Shown: one piece after another, positions 22,488-34,139 of the stretch | How the letters are laid out: the number at the start of each line of letters is the position of its first letter | How positions within the stretch are numbered: position 1 is the first letter of the stretch | Origin: Asterochloris sp. CNOR1 | Taxonomy: Eukaryota > Chlorophyta > Trebouxiophyceae > Trebouxiales > Trebouxiaceae | Direction: 5' to 3' | Length of the DNA: 64,000 nt | Assembly (NCBI GenBank): GCA_963969365.1 | Contig: OZ017751.1 | Span: forward strand, 434,001 to 498,000 | Notes under the pieces: generated by a model | Seen by the model: the letters and a program-made list of their open reading frames with translations, nothing else | Database searches by the model: none | What the model was told of the DNA's origin: nothing | Position numbers and translations under genes: made by a program

Positions 22488-25400
22488 TCAGGCAGGGGCG
22501 TGAGCTGTGCCGAGCCTATGAATGGAGCAGATGTTGCAGGAGCCATTTCTAGCTCCAGATCTTCTGCACCTGCAGACCCACAGAGCAGGAGTGAGCCGCA
22601 ACGTGCTTGACAGCTGGGACGCGGTGCTGAAGTGGTGAGCGACGAGCTTCTGGATGCCGTCAGTGTTGCCACGCAGCCAGGGGCGCTCATCATGCTGAGT
22701 GAGGTGGGCCGCAAGCTTCTGCACGGCTGCAGGTGCCAGGATGCCGGAGTTGGGCTCACTCGCTGCAGCAGACTGCTTGCCTGTGTGTGGTGCCACATGG
22801 CCAGCAGCGTAGAGACGGCATCTGCATCACTCGGGTCCAGGTTCCTGCAGTCATCAGCACAGCCCAGCTCAGCTCGTTACACCAGCTGACGGAACTCTCA
22901 CAGTCACCTTGAGCAAGCTAATCCAATCTCAGCAGCCGTCAGCACAGCATGATGTGAAAGCCGGCGTGCCCTCTCACAGTCACATGGAGCATGCTGGTCC
23001 TGTTCCCCGCAGCCGTCAGCACAGCATAGTCCAGCTGAAGTGCTGGTGCTACATGGTTGTGCATACCACTCAGCACCATCTGCCCCAGCTGCAACGCACT
23101 GGATCTAGGACAGGGGACACCAAGCCAATGGCAGCCAAACACCTTGTGGCAGAAAGTTGCCGTCCCCTCACTTGCGGTGCACAGTGCCAGTCCACCTCCT
23201 GACTCCAGCAGGGCAGACATGGCAGTCAGCTGCAGCCTGCTCACCTCTTCTACCGCAGGTCGGCCCCAGGGCTCCTACAACATGCACCCCTGCGTATTCC
23301 TGAGGCCCCAGCCAAGCCACTCAGGCATGCCCACTCGCTTGTTCTGCAGCAGGTCAATCCTGGAGAGCTCCCACCCCGACCCTGGCACTTTCCCTGTGGG
23401 CTCCAGTCAAGCAGCTTTGTCTTGTCAGGCAGCTGGTGCCAGCTCACTTGTTCTGCAGCAGATCCTTCCCAAAGAAGGGCTCCCACTCGCGTCCCTGCAG
23501 GTCCCCGCTGGCTCCAAAGTTGCCTGACACCCTCCCGTGTGCACCTAGGTCGCTGGACTCGGCCGCCTCGCTCCTGGCCTCACTGCTGGGGGTGTAGGCA
23601 CCCAGCACGCTGCGGATGCCCCTCCTGCACAGCAGACTGGCACCCCCATCGCTGCATATGCACCAAAAAGCCAGGGGTGCACCAGCTGCCTTCGCCGGGA
23701 CAGAGCGATGCCCCACCTGCTCACCAGCATGGCTTCCCATCATCAGGCAGGCGCTGCACATGCACCAGCATAGATGATGTGCACTGGCTGCCATCAAAGG
23801 ATCGGAGCAGGCTAGGCAGCTGCTGGCTGCAGGCAAGGCAGTGCCCAGCTGCAGATGTGCAGCCACTGCTGAGACTGGCTGGCAGAGCTGTGAGCCAGAA
23901 ACGGCCGCTACTCCCGGTATCTTGACCAGCCACACCCCTCAAAAAGCTGTGTGGCCGTGAGCCAGTGACACCAGGTCCAGCTGCACACGGCCTGACTGAA
24001 GCCCAGGGCATGCTGCACTCTGCTGAGGGGTCTAGGCTGGTGGGTTACTGGCTGAGCTGGACTGTACCTAGCTAGCTGGCTGCATCGCTGTTGTGTGCTG
24101 CTGGCACTCACTCAACAGGTGTGTCAGGAGAGCCCAGCTGGTCCACAGTAATCCCCACAGTCACGAAGTCCTCTTTCAGGTAGGCTGGCGTCTTGATCTT
24201 GCGCCTCTTGGGGCCCTGTACAAACAATGGTGATGCGTCTCAAGAGCCAATGAGATTCCTTCTCAAAGGAGAGCCACCTTGGGGGCATGCTCTTGAAAAT
24301 CAGGCAGGTACCTTGGGAGGCACATTCAGTGTTTCAGCAGCATCTCACCTGGGGCACGCTCTCTGGCTCGCTGATGTCAGACTCGAGGGGGGTGTACTCG
24401 TGCTCAGAGTCGTCCAGAGATATCTCCTCCACACGGCGCTTCTTGGGGGCTGCCACGCGCTTGCTAGCGCTGTCAGGCTTCTGCAGGCACACAGGACATT
24501 CAGGTCTTGGGCACAGTGACTGCAGCAGGGTGACTCACTCCTTGGGGCCTGAAGCATGCCCACCAGGGCTGACTGGCTTCAGCAGGCACACTGGGCGCTG
24601 TGTGCAGGGCACCGGTCTCCAGGCACAAGGGAGGCAATAAGGGTGTTGGGCCAAACGATGCTGCCTGGGCACTGCAGGCACCTAGGTGCTCAATTGCTGG
24701 TGACAGCAGGCCCTGCACATGCATAGCGTGACAGCAGCCTGTGCCCATGCCTAGAGTGACAGCAGCCCATGCCCATGCACATACATAGGGTGACAGCAGC
24801 CCAGGCAAATGCATAGGGTGCCACCCAGCCATGCAGCTCAGCTTGGCCAGAGCTGCATAGCTGGGTGGCAGCCCGCCTTGGCAGCACAGCTGCAGGCGCA
24901 GCTCAGGCAGGCTGTGCAGGGCGTCAAGAAACACGTGCCATGCCAGCACGGCCTCGAGAGCCCACTCAAGGGACTCACTGCAAAGCCGGGGAGGTTGCCG
25001 CGCTTGTACTTGATGCCGCAAGCATTGCAGGCAGTCTTCAGGCCATAGGGTCCGTCCCTCCACTGGGGCGTCTCTGCAGGCCAAGCAGCAGGGTGCTTGC
25101 TGCAGCACTGCAGGGGCGTGTTGGCTGTGAGGCCAGGCAGCTGCCATGCAAAGCTGGAGCACACTGTGGCGTCAGTACGGGGCCAGACAAGTCGCTCCAA
25201 CAGGAAAATACAGTCCAGGCAGGAGTTGCTAAGGGGAGGACATGGCCTGGAATGTGACAGTGGCCACATACAGGAACACAAAAGCCCAGATCTTCAGGCA
25301 GGGGACAGCCATTGCAAGCATTGGTCAGGGAGAAGTCCTCGCTCTAGTTGCAGCTGCCAGCTGCTTGGACACCGTGACCAAGCAATGCAGGAGCAGGAGG

Positions 25401-25624
25401 CAGAAGCCAGCAGCGAGTCAAGCTACCGAGGAAGTAACACAGGGTAGCAATTTGATTATCTGGGGCTGACACATACATGCCTGCACTTGTGCTCACCAGG
25501 ACACTTTGTATGCAAAAGGATCACTGGCCAAGACACACAAACCTGTTACGTGGCAGTGCACACAAGGGCCCCGGCAGTCAGCCTCCTTCTGCTGCTGGAA
25601 CTGCGACAGCTTGGCGGGCGTCAT
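22488..25624 (-). CDS. GATA-type zinc-finger transcription factor
   Basis: Exons in phase from the right: 25624-25543, 25073-24979, 24480-24359, 24215-24112, 23651-23448, 22844 to about 22780, then a C-terminal part ending near 22488. It starts MTPAKLSQFQQQKEADCRG. The single class IV zinc finger is assembled across the first splice: CVHCHVTETPQW, then RDGPYGLKTACNACGIKYKR, giving C-x2-C-x17/18-C-x2-C with the TPQWR and CNACG motifs. A nuclear basic stretch (RVAAPKKRRVEEI), an acidic stretch (DDSEHEYTPLESD) and a second basic stretch (GPKRRKIKTPAYLK) follow. Exon 5 ends REWEPFFGKDLLQNK, and AVQKLAAHL and IQKLVAHHF lie near the end. The last splice is unresolved and may use a GC donor. A start further upstream is possible. 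Confidence 0.82.
24712..24822 (+). repeat. Short degenerate tandem repeat
   Basis: Three to four units built on CATA(G)(C/G)GTGACAGCAGCC followed by (C)CATGC / AAATGC, spaced roughly 30-45 bp, inside an intron of the GATA gene. Confidence 0.65.
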
Positions 25625-27221
25625 CTTGGGGGGTTGCTCCCTGTGCACCACACGGGGCATCGTGGCTGGTACAGGCAGGTGTGTACCTGCACCAGATGGG
25701 GGCCGCAGCTTCCAGCGGCACCATTTTCAGGTGCATGCTTGCAACATGTGAGCGGGTGCACTTTGGGGAGCGGGCGCAGCTTTGGGCACAGTGCCCCGAC
25801 TCGGCCAGAAGGAGCAGACTTGCACACAGCGTCTGAGTTGTCTTTGCTGCATGCTGTGAGCTGTTGTGCAACATGCAGCACAGACTATGCACCCGCCCAG
25901 ATGTAGGAAACTATGAGCAGGGCCCAGCAGCTTGCTGGGGTCATCATGCAGAACTGCACAAACCATAACCAGTAGGAACATGCAGGCATGGAACGACCAC
26001 TGCATGCAATGAGCCACTCTGCCTGTGCAGATAGCATGCGATGGCTGCCAGAGCAGGTGTGCAGGACCAGGCTGGCTGCATGCACTGAATGTTGGCCAGA
26101 TGTGCTGGTAGTTGGCTGGCACTCCTGAGCTGAGCTGATGTGGTCGAATGCAGCATGGGTAGGCAGGCTCCAATCCCTTGGAGTGATAGCAGTGCTGCAT
26201 GCACAGGGTCAGCAGGCCTCTCAGCAGGAGACGCTATCCTGGTCAAAGGAATCTGATATTGAGGTCTGCTTGCCTTGCATGAGTGAGGGGTGGGTCACTG
26301 AAAGAGAGTGGAAGGCCAACGGAGAAGCCAGAGCATAGGCATCGTGGCCGAGCATGTATCCCATGCCTCCCCCAATCAGATAGTTGACCATGGCTGTGCA
26401 GGCAACGTCTCCACTTTCCTGCGGCAAAGTGTGCAGGTGAGATCAGCAAGTCAGTCTGCATGCACTCCTCCTGCAGTGGAGCAAATCAGTGCGCCATCTC
26501 AAATTGGCAGGCTGCACAGTCATGATGCGTACTGCGGAAGAGACCAGGCCTAAGAAAACTGCCCTTAAATCGACATGCACTGCAGATCCAGGCATCCACT
26601 TGTCAGTGGTCAGAAGGGGCTGGCGCTCTTGATCATGACTGAAGACTTCCAGCTCACCTCAACGTTCAGATGTCCGTTTCACGATGAGGTGTCCGCTCCT
26701 GTGCTGTATTGCGAGGCGGGGAAACCCTGCTGTTGATGCTGAACAGGATCGGGGCGCTCCTGCATGCACATTACACGGCTGACCTGGCTGTCAGTGGCAT
26801 GTGGGTCTACACCTCTGCCAGCACAGCCTGCTCCATGCCCTGATGTGAACAGAACACGACGGGGAAGCATACAGTGTGAACGGAACACCACAAGTCTCAG
26901 CCTGGCACACCTGCTTCTGAGCTTCCCAGGCGTTCCGTGGTATGCTCTTTCTCAGCCAATGGCAGCCCCTGCTGATTGCAACCGCAAGGTGACCAGCGAT
27001 CTGCTGCTTAAACAATTGGCCTTAAACTTTTGCTGTGCCGTTTTGTTTTCTTGGGACAGTGACCTGAGCCAATGGCTCCATGGCCTCTAAGGCCCTGGTC
27101 GTGCCTGCTTGGCTGACTGGCTGCATTCTAGTCTTTAGCTGAAGTGATCTCAGCTCCAGATTGCCCTTCTCAGTGGCAGGAAGGGCAGCACGCACCTGAT
27201 CACCCGCACAGCAGCAGGCCA
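25625..27221. other. Intergenic region, divergent GATA / ankyrin genes
   Basis: About 1.6 kb between divergent starts. Two minus-strand pieces could be exons of a small unmodelled gene: a Gly-rich segment at about 26410-26330 (AMVNYLIGGGMGYMLG, glycine-zipper-like and membrane-compatible) and a Gln-rich one at about 26770-26680 (RPDPVQHQQQGFPASQY). I could not connect them with a start or stop, so I do not call a gene. Confidence 0.3.
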
Positions 27222-30200
27222 ATGCAGGCTTTGTGGCAGCAGTGCAAGGTGTGCATCCACGCCCTCATTGCTGTGCTGCTTGGACAGTCCCATGGCTGCG
27301 ATCAGCAGAAAGCGGCCAGAACACTAACGGACAATCTTCACCTGCAGGCCCTTGCAGCTCTGATGGATACTGGCAGGACACTGCAGGACCTTGAGCGCCT
27401 GGACGCACATGTCCTGTGCTCAGCCCTGTTCAGGGCCAGGGACCACCTCACCCCCTCAGAGCTGGTCGAGCTCAGCTTTCTCCTCCACCTTGTGCCGGGC
27501 ACGCTGCCCCTCCAGTGCAGTGCAGGGAGGCAGGGACTGCTTGTGCACATTGTGTCCCAGTACGTCTTAACAGGGGCAGCAGGTGCGTTTGATACTTGCA
27601 CCCTCTGCTTGCTGACTGCCCTGAATGCTCTTCACCTCATGTTTGGCGCTGTACATGAGATACACTGGCTTTGCCTGTCTGACTGTGATTCTGCTGAGTG
27701 CTACACATGCAACCAAGTGCCACCGCGCTCTGCCACACGCACCAATTGTGTGGTGGCTGTGCCAAGCTCCCTGCTGCATGCTGCCATAGCTATGGGCACA
27801 AGAACTTGCTGCAGGGCAAGATGAGCTGCACAGGCTGGTCGAGCTGCTGATGTGGGATCGTGCACTGCTCAGAGGCGTGGACCGCTGGGGCAGGCAAGGC
27901 CCCCTGTATTGCTGCTGACCTGGCACATAGCTGTGAATGACATTCGATGGTGCACTGTTCAATGGTTGCATGGCGCAAGTGGTCAGGCCCTGTTGCTTTG
28001 CTGATGTACAGGCCCTGCTGAGGTTCATGTTGTCTCAGCTTTGCGATGTGCCCCAGTACAAGGGCAGCCCGACACCAACTGGTTCAGCGCATGCACGTGC
28101 AGGTCGCCGCTGCACTATGCAGCTGCACGCGGGTGCCTGGAGGTGATTGACCTCCTGCTGGAGGCTGGCGGTGACCTTCAGGCCACAGATGAGCGCGGCT
28201 GCACCCCGCTACACTATGCGGTGCGAGGCCAGACAGCCTGCCTGCTGCCCCCTGACACATGTCAACATTCTGCATACAGATGTTCAGCCTTGCTGCAAAG
28301 GTTGCTCTCCCAGCCCCCTCATTCTGGCTGCTGAACATGTTGGTTGCAAGGCCACAGTGGCCACCAGACGCGCCCTGCTCCACTGTGTGATGCTCTCCAA
28401 AGGCTGCGAAGGGTCCCATACCCTCGGAAGGCACAAGTGACAGTGCATGCCTGCAAAACCCATGTCGTGATGAGGCAGACCCATGCTTTGCTGCTCTCCT
28501 GAGCCTGGACTAGCTACGTGCATAATCAGCAGAAGCCTCCAAGCGACAGGGTGCTGCCAGGACCTTATTTTCGCAAAATTGCTGCTGCCAGTCCTGATGT
28601 ACAGTGTGTATTGATTCTAGATTGTTGATGTGCTGTCAGTCTGCCCTCAATATACAGGTGGCTGTCACAATGCTGATTGCGCTTCACAAGCTGCAGCAAT
28701 GACGCAGGTTCATGCCGGCTGGAGTGCTGAACCCTTGACAGGGTTCCAGCATGCTCCCATATGTTGCATGGTGGCGGCCAGGAGACTGATCTCTCTTGAC
28801 CTGCTGCAGAAAGGCAAGGATCCAGGTAGCCCATTCATGCAGGCTGCAGTGCTTGTTGAGCATCTGAGAGGGTGCCAGCATGCTCCCCTGCAGGGTGCAA
28901 TGTGTTTCACCTTTTGGGGAGCTGCCGGCTTGCTTCCATACAGGTGGCTGCCCGACGGTTGACCTCGGTGGAGATGCTGCTGCAACGCGGGGCGTCTCTC
29001 TACAGTCTAGATGTCAATGGCTGGACCCCAGGGCACTATCTTTGCTGCCACCCCTTCAACTCAAGGTAGCAGCTGCTGCTTGTCTGTGTATGCAGCTCTG
29101 CATGCGGGAAAGTGTTCTACTCTACCTTGTTGAGCGCTGCTGCAGTTTGCTGGTCAGGGATCCATGTAGTGAAAGTGCAGCAGCATGGCATGCGCACTGC
29201 CTCTAGAATTCTGGGCATCAAGCACATCCCCATTCACTGCCTGTGTGTGCAATTTGGCGGAGGCGCAGTCAGATGGCACGAGCAGCAGCCTCCTGGGCTT
29301 AAAGGTTACCTTTGCTGGCCTGCAACAGCGTTTTTGAAAGTGTGCTTGGCTGCTGTGTGGCAGCGTCCAGCTGAAGTGTGCATGGGGCGCAGAGCAGCTT
29401 ATCATAGGACCACCGATAAGAGCCTGCCCTGCAACCATTCTGCAGAGCCATTCTGCAGAGCCAGCCCCCCTCTGCGCCATCATGCAGGGACATCCAGCTC
29501 GAGTGCGTGTGCATCGCCTATGGGGTGCGCTGGTTCCAGGATGCGTTTGCGGCCCTGGCCACACCGCCCGCCCTGCACGCCTTCGAGTATAGCTGCCAGT
29601 CCGGCTCCAACGAGAGCAGCGTGCCTGCGGAGTGGGTCCCCAAGCAGGACCTTCCATGCGACGCCTCCACCTCTGTGGCAGCTGTGCTGGTGCCTGGGGG
29701 TTCGGCCAAACCTCGCCAGGTGGTGGCCACAACCACACGCTCAGAAAGCTCAGGCAGCCTTCCAGAGGCGTCCGTGCAGGAAGGCAAGGAGGGGGAGCCT
29801 GCAGATGGGTGCTCTGGCGCTGCTTGCAGAGCCAGTGACCAACCAGGCGCCTGCAGGGCTGCCAAGCCTCATCTCAGGCAGGGTGTGATTGCGGTTGAAT
29901 GCTGAACAGGTGGAGGCCTGCCAGATCACGCCCTGCAGTCAAGGCAAAGCCCCGTCTGGTGAGGAACTGGCAGGCAGGGCCACCGTCTGCTGCCCACGGT
30001 CAGACAGGTGCTGCTTAGCTGGCGGGGCATGCCAGAGTCTGCCTGCAGAGCTTGTCTGCGGGGGCCCTGGGGTTGGGGGCTGTCACATGGTGCTGCAGAG
30101 CTGGATCATGGGCTGGATGATCTGGCCACTGCATCGCAATGTTACATTGGCTGTGCATGTAGACCGCCTCCCATTATGTCAAGGCTGGATGCTGCCGTTC

Positions 30201-33200
30201 TGTGCTGAGCGAGCTGCACCAGGTCCATCCCGGCGCTGCAGACGACTGCCAGCCAGATGCCAGCCCCAGCGTCCCTGGCTGTAGCAGCGACAAGGGCTCA
30301 GAGCACTCAGCGCCCTGCAGCCCGCCCTGCAGCCCGGGCCACGACAGCGTCTTCGGGAGTCTGCAGTCCCCCCGGGACCTCACACCCTGTGGCTCTGGCA
30401 ACGGCACTCTGTGGGCCGTGCTGCGCCCGAGACACATCCCGACCGACAGCCAGGGGCGCACGCTACTTCACTATGCTGTTGTGGGTAAGGTGAGCTGCTG
30501 GCAGCCACTTGCTTGCTGGTGCACTGCCTTCTTTTGCAATCTGAGGGACCAGGCCAGGCACTTGGTGGGCTGCAGCGCTGGTGGCTCCAGCTCCACTTGT
30601 TGTCCAGTCACGCCTTGCTGTGCGCTCAATAACACCCCTTGTCACTGGGTTCTGCGGCATGTTCCCAAAGACAGTAAGAGTCGCACTCTGCAGCAATCGG
30701 GATGTGAGCAAGTTGCACTGCTGGCAACCAACTGCTTGCTGGTGCTGCGCCTCAAGTGCTCTAGGACTTGCACTGCTGGCACTGCAGCCACAGCCCTTAT
30801 TGATCAAGCTGTCTTAGGGTGTCTGCTGGCCGCATTGCTGAGGGCGGCCTTCTGTCAGGCAGCACTAGGGCTCTGCCAAGCTGCACAGGATCTGTAACAG
30901 ACTGTGAAAGCACTTGATCGGCAACCCCAACTGCTGGCTCACACAGAGAGGCTGTAATGGTTCTGCTGGCGGTCATGCTCTGCGTTAGGCCTGCAGGAGA
31001 GGTGGCTGCTGGACCACTTGCTGGAGCATCCTGAGACGTATGGCATCAACGCCGCAGGTGAGTCACCATGGTGTGTTGTTGTGGCTGTGCCTTCAGCTTT
31101 CTTTGCTTCTGTGTCTGGTGTCACTGCCCTACACATGTGCTCCTGGACCACATGTTGTCTCCTGTCTGCTGCAGACCATACCGGCAGCACGCCACTACAC
31201 CATGCGGTGCGGGTGACGTGTGGCAGGGGCTGGACCCACAAGTGTGGTTCAGAGTGCGTTCAGATGGTAACAGCGCTGCTGAAGGCTGGCGCTGACACCA
31301 TGCGTGTGGACAACAAGGGGCGCACTGCCCTGCACTACTGCTGCATGGTAAGCTGACATAGGACGTGCTGATGACACACTGTGCATGTAATCTGAACTGC
31401 ACTATTGACTGACGAGCGTGTGGCCGGCATGTCGACAGCAAAGGGTGCACTGCTTTCCACTGCTGATGCTTGATGGCATGAAGCAGGCCTGCCTATTTGA
31501 GCTTCACAGTCATTGTTACATTTGCACAACGCACTGAGGCATGCTGCGGCTTGGGACGTATGGTGCTGGACAAGCTTGTAAGGTTGCTGCAGTATTGCCC
31601 CTGCCCTTTCCTGCAGCGGCTTCTAGATTGAGCACCCATGCCATGTCTGCTGCTGTGTATCCAGGGGCCCACCTTACCCAGCGCCTCTTGCTTGCCTCTG
31701 CAGTTCACTGCTGCATTACCTGTGTTGCTGCCTGCAGAGGGCTGCCTGGCCAGCAGTTTTTGCTCGGTCCTGAGGCTTGGCTCATGCGTCTGTGACTCTC
31801 TGCCTGCAGAGAGGCTGCAAGACCAGCAGTTGCCAGTCCACCTTGGAGCTCCTTTTGGTGGCGACACCGTCTGCAGCGCTGAGGGACTGGACCGGGCGGC
31901 CGCCACTGCACCACCTGCTGCTGGTGAGCACAACATTGTCAGTCAGTCCCTGCCCAGAACTGGACCACTTCCTGCTGGTGCGCTTGGCACGGTGGCCATG
32001 GTGCCCTGAGGGTGGCCAGTGTCCTGAGCGTGGCCAGTGTCCTGCCAGCCTGCTCCTAAAGTTTGAGGTCAGCCAAATACTGCCATGCATGCTCCAAGTG
32101 CCCTTTTGCTGAAGGTGTCTGAGCACACCAAAAACTAGGCATGGCCCCAATGCAGTGAGGGGACCACGCGCTGCCTGAGAACGTTGCAGCTGTGATGATG
32201 TCCTTGTATCAAAGGCTTGCATGCCTGCAACGCAACACACCCCTTTGTGCGGCCCTCAGGACGAAGGCTAATCACATCACAAACCTGCAGCATTCCAGTG
32301 TCAAGACGGTGCCATGCTGCGTGGTTCAGCGGCATGCTGCATTCCCTGCAGGTGTGAGAGCCAGCCTGAAGCCCACACTGTCTGCCGCACCAGGAAGGCA
32401 GACCATGTGGTGCTGCTGCGCCTGACACAGTCTCGGGCCTGCAGCTCATCGTCAGTTTGTGCGTTGCTGCAGGCAGCTGACCCCAACTCTGGCCTGGCGC
32501 AACTCTCAGTCTGTGCGTTGCTGCAGGCACCAGACCCAGTCTCAGGCCTGGAGCTGATCGTCAGCAGCAGCCGCGCAGTCCCCTTGGACCAGCCCCAGGC
32601 AGGCAGCGAGGGCCTGCGGGCAATGCACCTGTGCATGCCGCAGGACGTCCGCCGGAAACTGCTGGAGATGGGGGCTCACGTGGATGTGCGCAGCCGCCTG
32701 GGCTGCACGTCGCTGCACTACATGGCATGCCAAGGAGGGCTGTCAGAGTAAGCTTCTCGCCTATGGTTGGCCGCCACTTACCTTTGCTTCTCTAGGAGAA
32801 ACAGTGTGCGGCTGCGCGGCCTGCACCGCTGCAATATGTGGCCTGGCCCATGTGCCCGATCTGGCGTCACCTGGTCAAGCAACCACCCATGGCAGAGGTT
32901 GGGCTGCACTGCGCTGCTGTCTGCCTATTGTGTGTCCCTTACACCATGCGCTGTCGGCCTGAGCCAACAAAGAGCTGGGCTTGATCATGGCGGTTGCTGG
33001 CCAACAGAAGTTGCCAGGCTTCTGCTGACGTAAACAGTGACCTTGCATGCATGAGGGTTGCCGCTTTCTTAAAGTCAGGAGCTGCTTGCAAGCACCACTC
33101 ACTATGGAGAATGCAGACATGAATTACATCCTTGTGGAATTGGCTGGTGCAGGCCTGAGAAGCGCGCCAGTGACATCATTCAACTGCTGATGGCTGGGGC

Positions 33201-33783
33201 AGACCGTATGGCCAGAGATGGGATGCAAATGCAGGTGGGGCTTGTGCATGACCAACGTTGACGGTGTGCCTTGCTGGGTGTGTGTCTCACCTGTGGGCCC
33301 GTGTGGCGTGTTGTCTGGGCTTGAGGCTGTGCAAGCTTTTGCTTCCAGCAGACACATGCTCTTGCAGAACGCCCCCACTGCCAGCGGTCGTGGAAGCCAG
33401 TCGAAAATGGCAACCATGGCAAAGTAACAGCTTTGGGGTCAGGCCGGGCAGAGCCTGGCTGGCGCTGCCAGGCTTGCCCTGCAGAGCGTGCCTGCAGTCC
33501 CCAGTTTTGTCAGCAACCTGGCTGCCCACCGTGAGCCCTTCTCTGCCTGCAGGCTTGGCAGTATGCAGCTCTGCATGGGCAGTTCCCCTGGCCTGTGATG
33601 GAGGCGCTGTGTGGTGCAAACTTTGCATTCCCAAAGCTTAAACGCCTGGCGTCACCCTGCCTGGGCAAGTCCGCGCTGATCAAGGATGTTGCCAAGGTTG
33701 CGCCTGACAGACACCTAGCTCAACACCTTCTGAACTGTGCTGTGCTGCAGCTGGTCATGACCTCCCAGGGCCGCCAGCTGTAA
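27222..33783 (+). CDS. Ankyrin-repeat protein, many small exons
   Basis: Ankyrin repeats are helix-turn-helix protein-interaction units. The start MQALWQQCK (27222-27248) joins in phase to 27348 (ALAALMDTGRTLQDLERLD). Recognisable repeats follow: SPLHYAAARGCLEVIDLLLE and GCTPLHYAVRG near 28105-28230; VAARRLTSVEMLLQRGASLY near 28944-29000; GRTLLHYAVVGK near 30455; GSTPLHHAVR, VTALLKAGADTMRVDN and KGRTALHYCCM near 31180-31345; ALRDWTGRPPLHHLLL near 31880; RRKLLEMGAHVDVRSRLGC and TSLHYMACQGG near 32650-32740; and DIIQLLMAGADRMARDG near 33175. Long Ser/Pro-rich inserts sit around 29520-29880 and 30230-30420. The last exon (about 33550-33783) ends LVMTSQGRQL. No catalytic domain is visible, so the partner is unknown. 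Several introns carry copies of adjoining exon starts. Confidence 0.8.
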
Positions 33784-34139
33784 CGAGCTTCTATCAGCAC
33801 TTGAACTACAAGTATCCACAATTGCCAGTAAGACCAACACACTGTGCAAACAAACCCATTGCTTGGTTAAAGTTTCTTGGCCCAGTCTTCATTTATTGCC
33901 TTCCTTTGTATCATTGTGAACGAACATGTCAAATGATGGCAAGTAGTAAATGCTGCTGGGACGCGGGCAGATGTACACATGACAATGGCATCAAGTGCAG
34001 AAAAGACATGAATGCAAATTTACTCAATCTGTATTGGGAACAGAGATGTGCTCAGACTCAGGGACCAGACCCAGGGAGGTGATTGCTGACTTAGAAGTGC
34101 CACGGGCACCAGGTACAAATGTGGACCCAAACGCTGCAA
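33784..34139. other. Intergenic region between convergent genes
   Basis: Lies between the ankyrin stop (33783) and the inferred stop of the minus-strand bZIP gene (34140). It is relatively AT-rich and open frames are featureless, consistent with two 3' untranslated regions. Confidence 0.4.

Noticed and set aside
24712-24822. CRISPR-like array
   Set aside because: Repeats are degenerate, unevenly spaced and intronic in a eukaryotic gene; spacers are not unique sequences of constant length.
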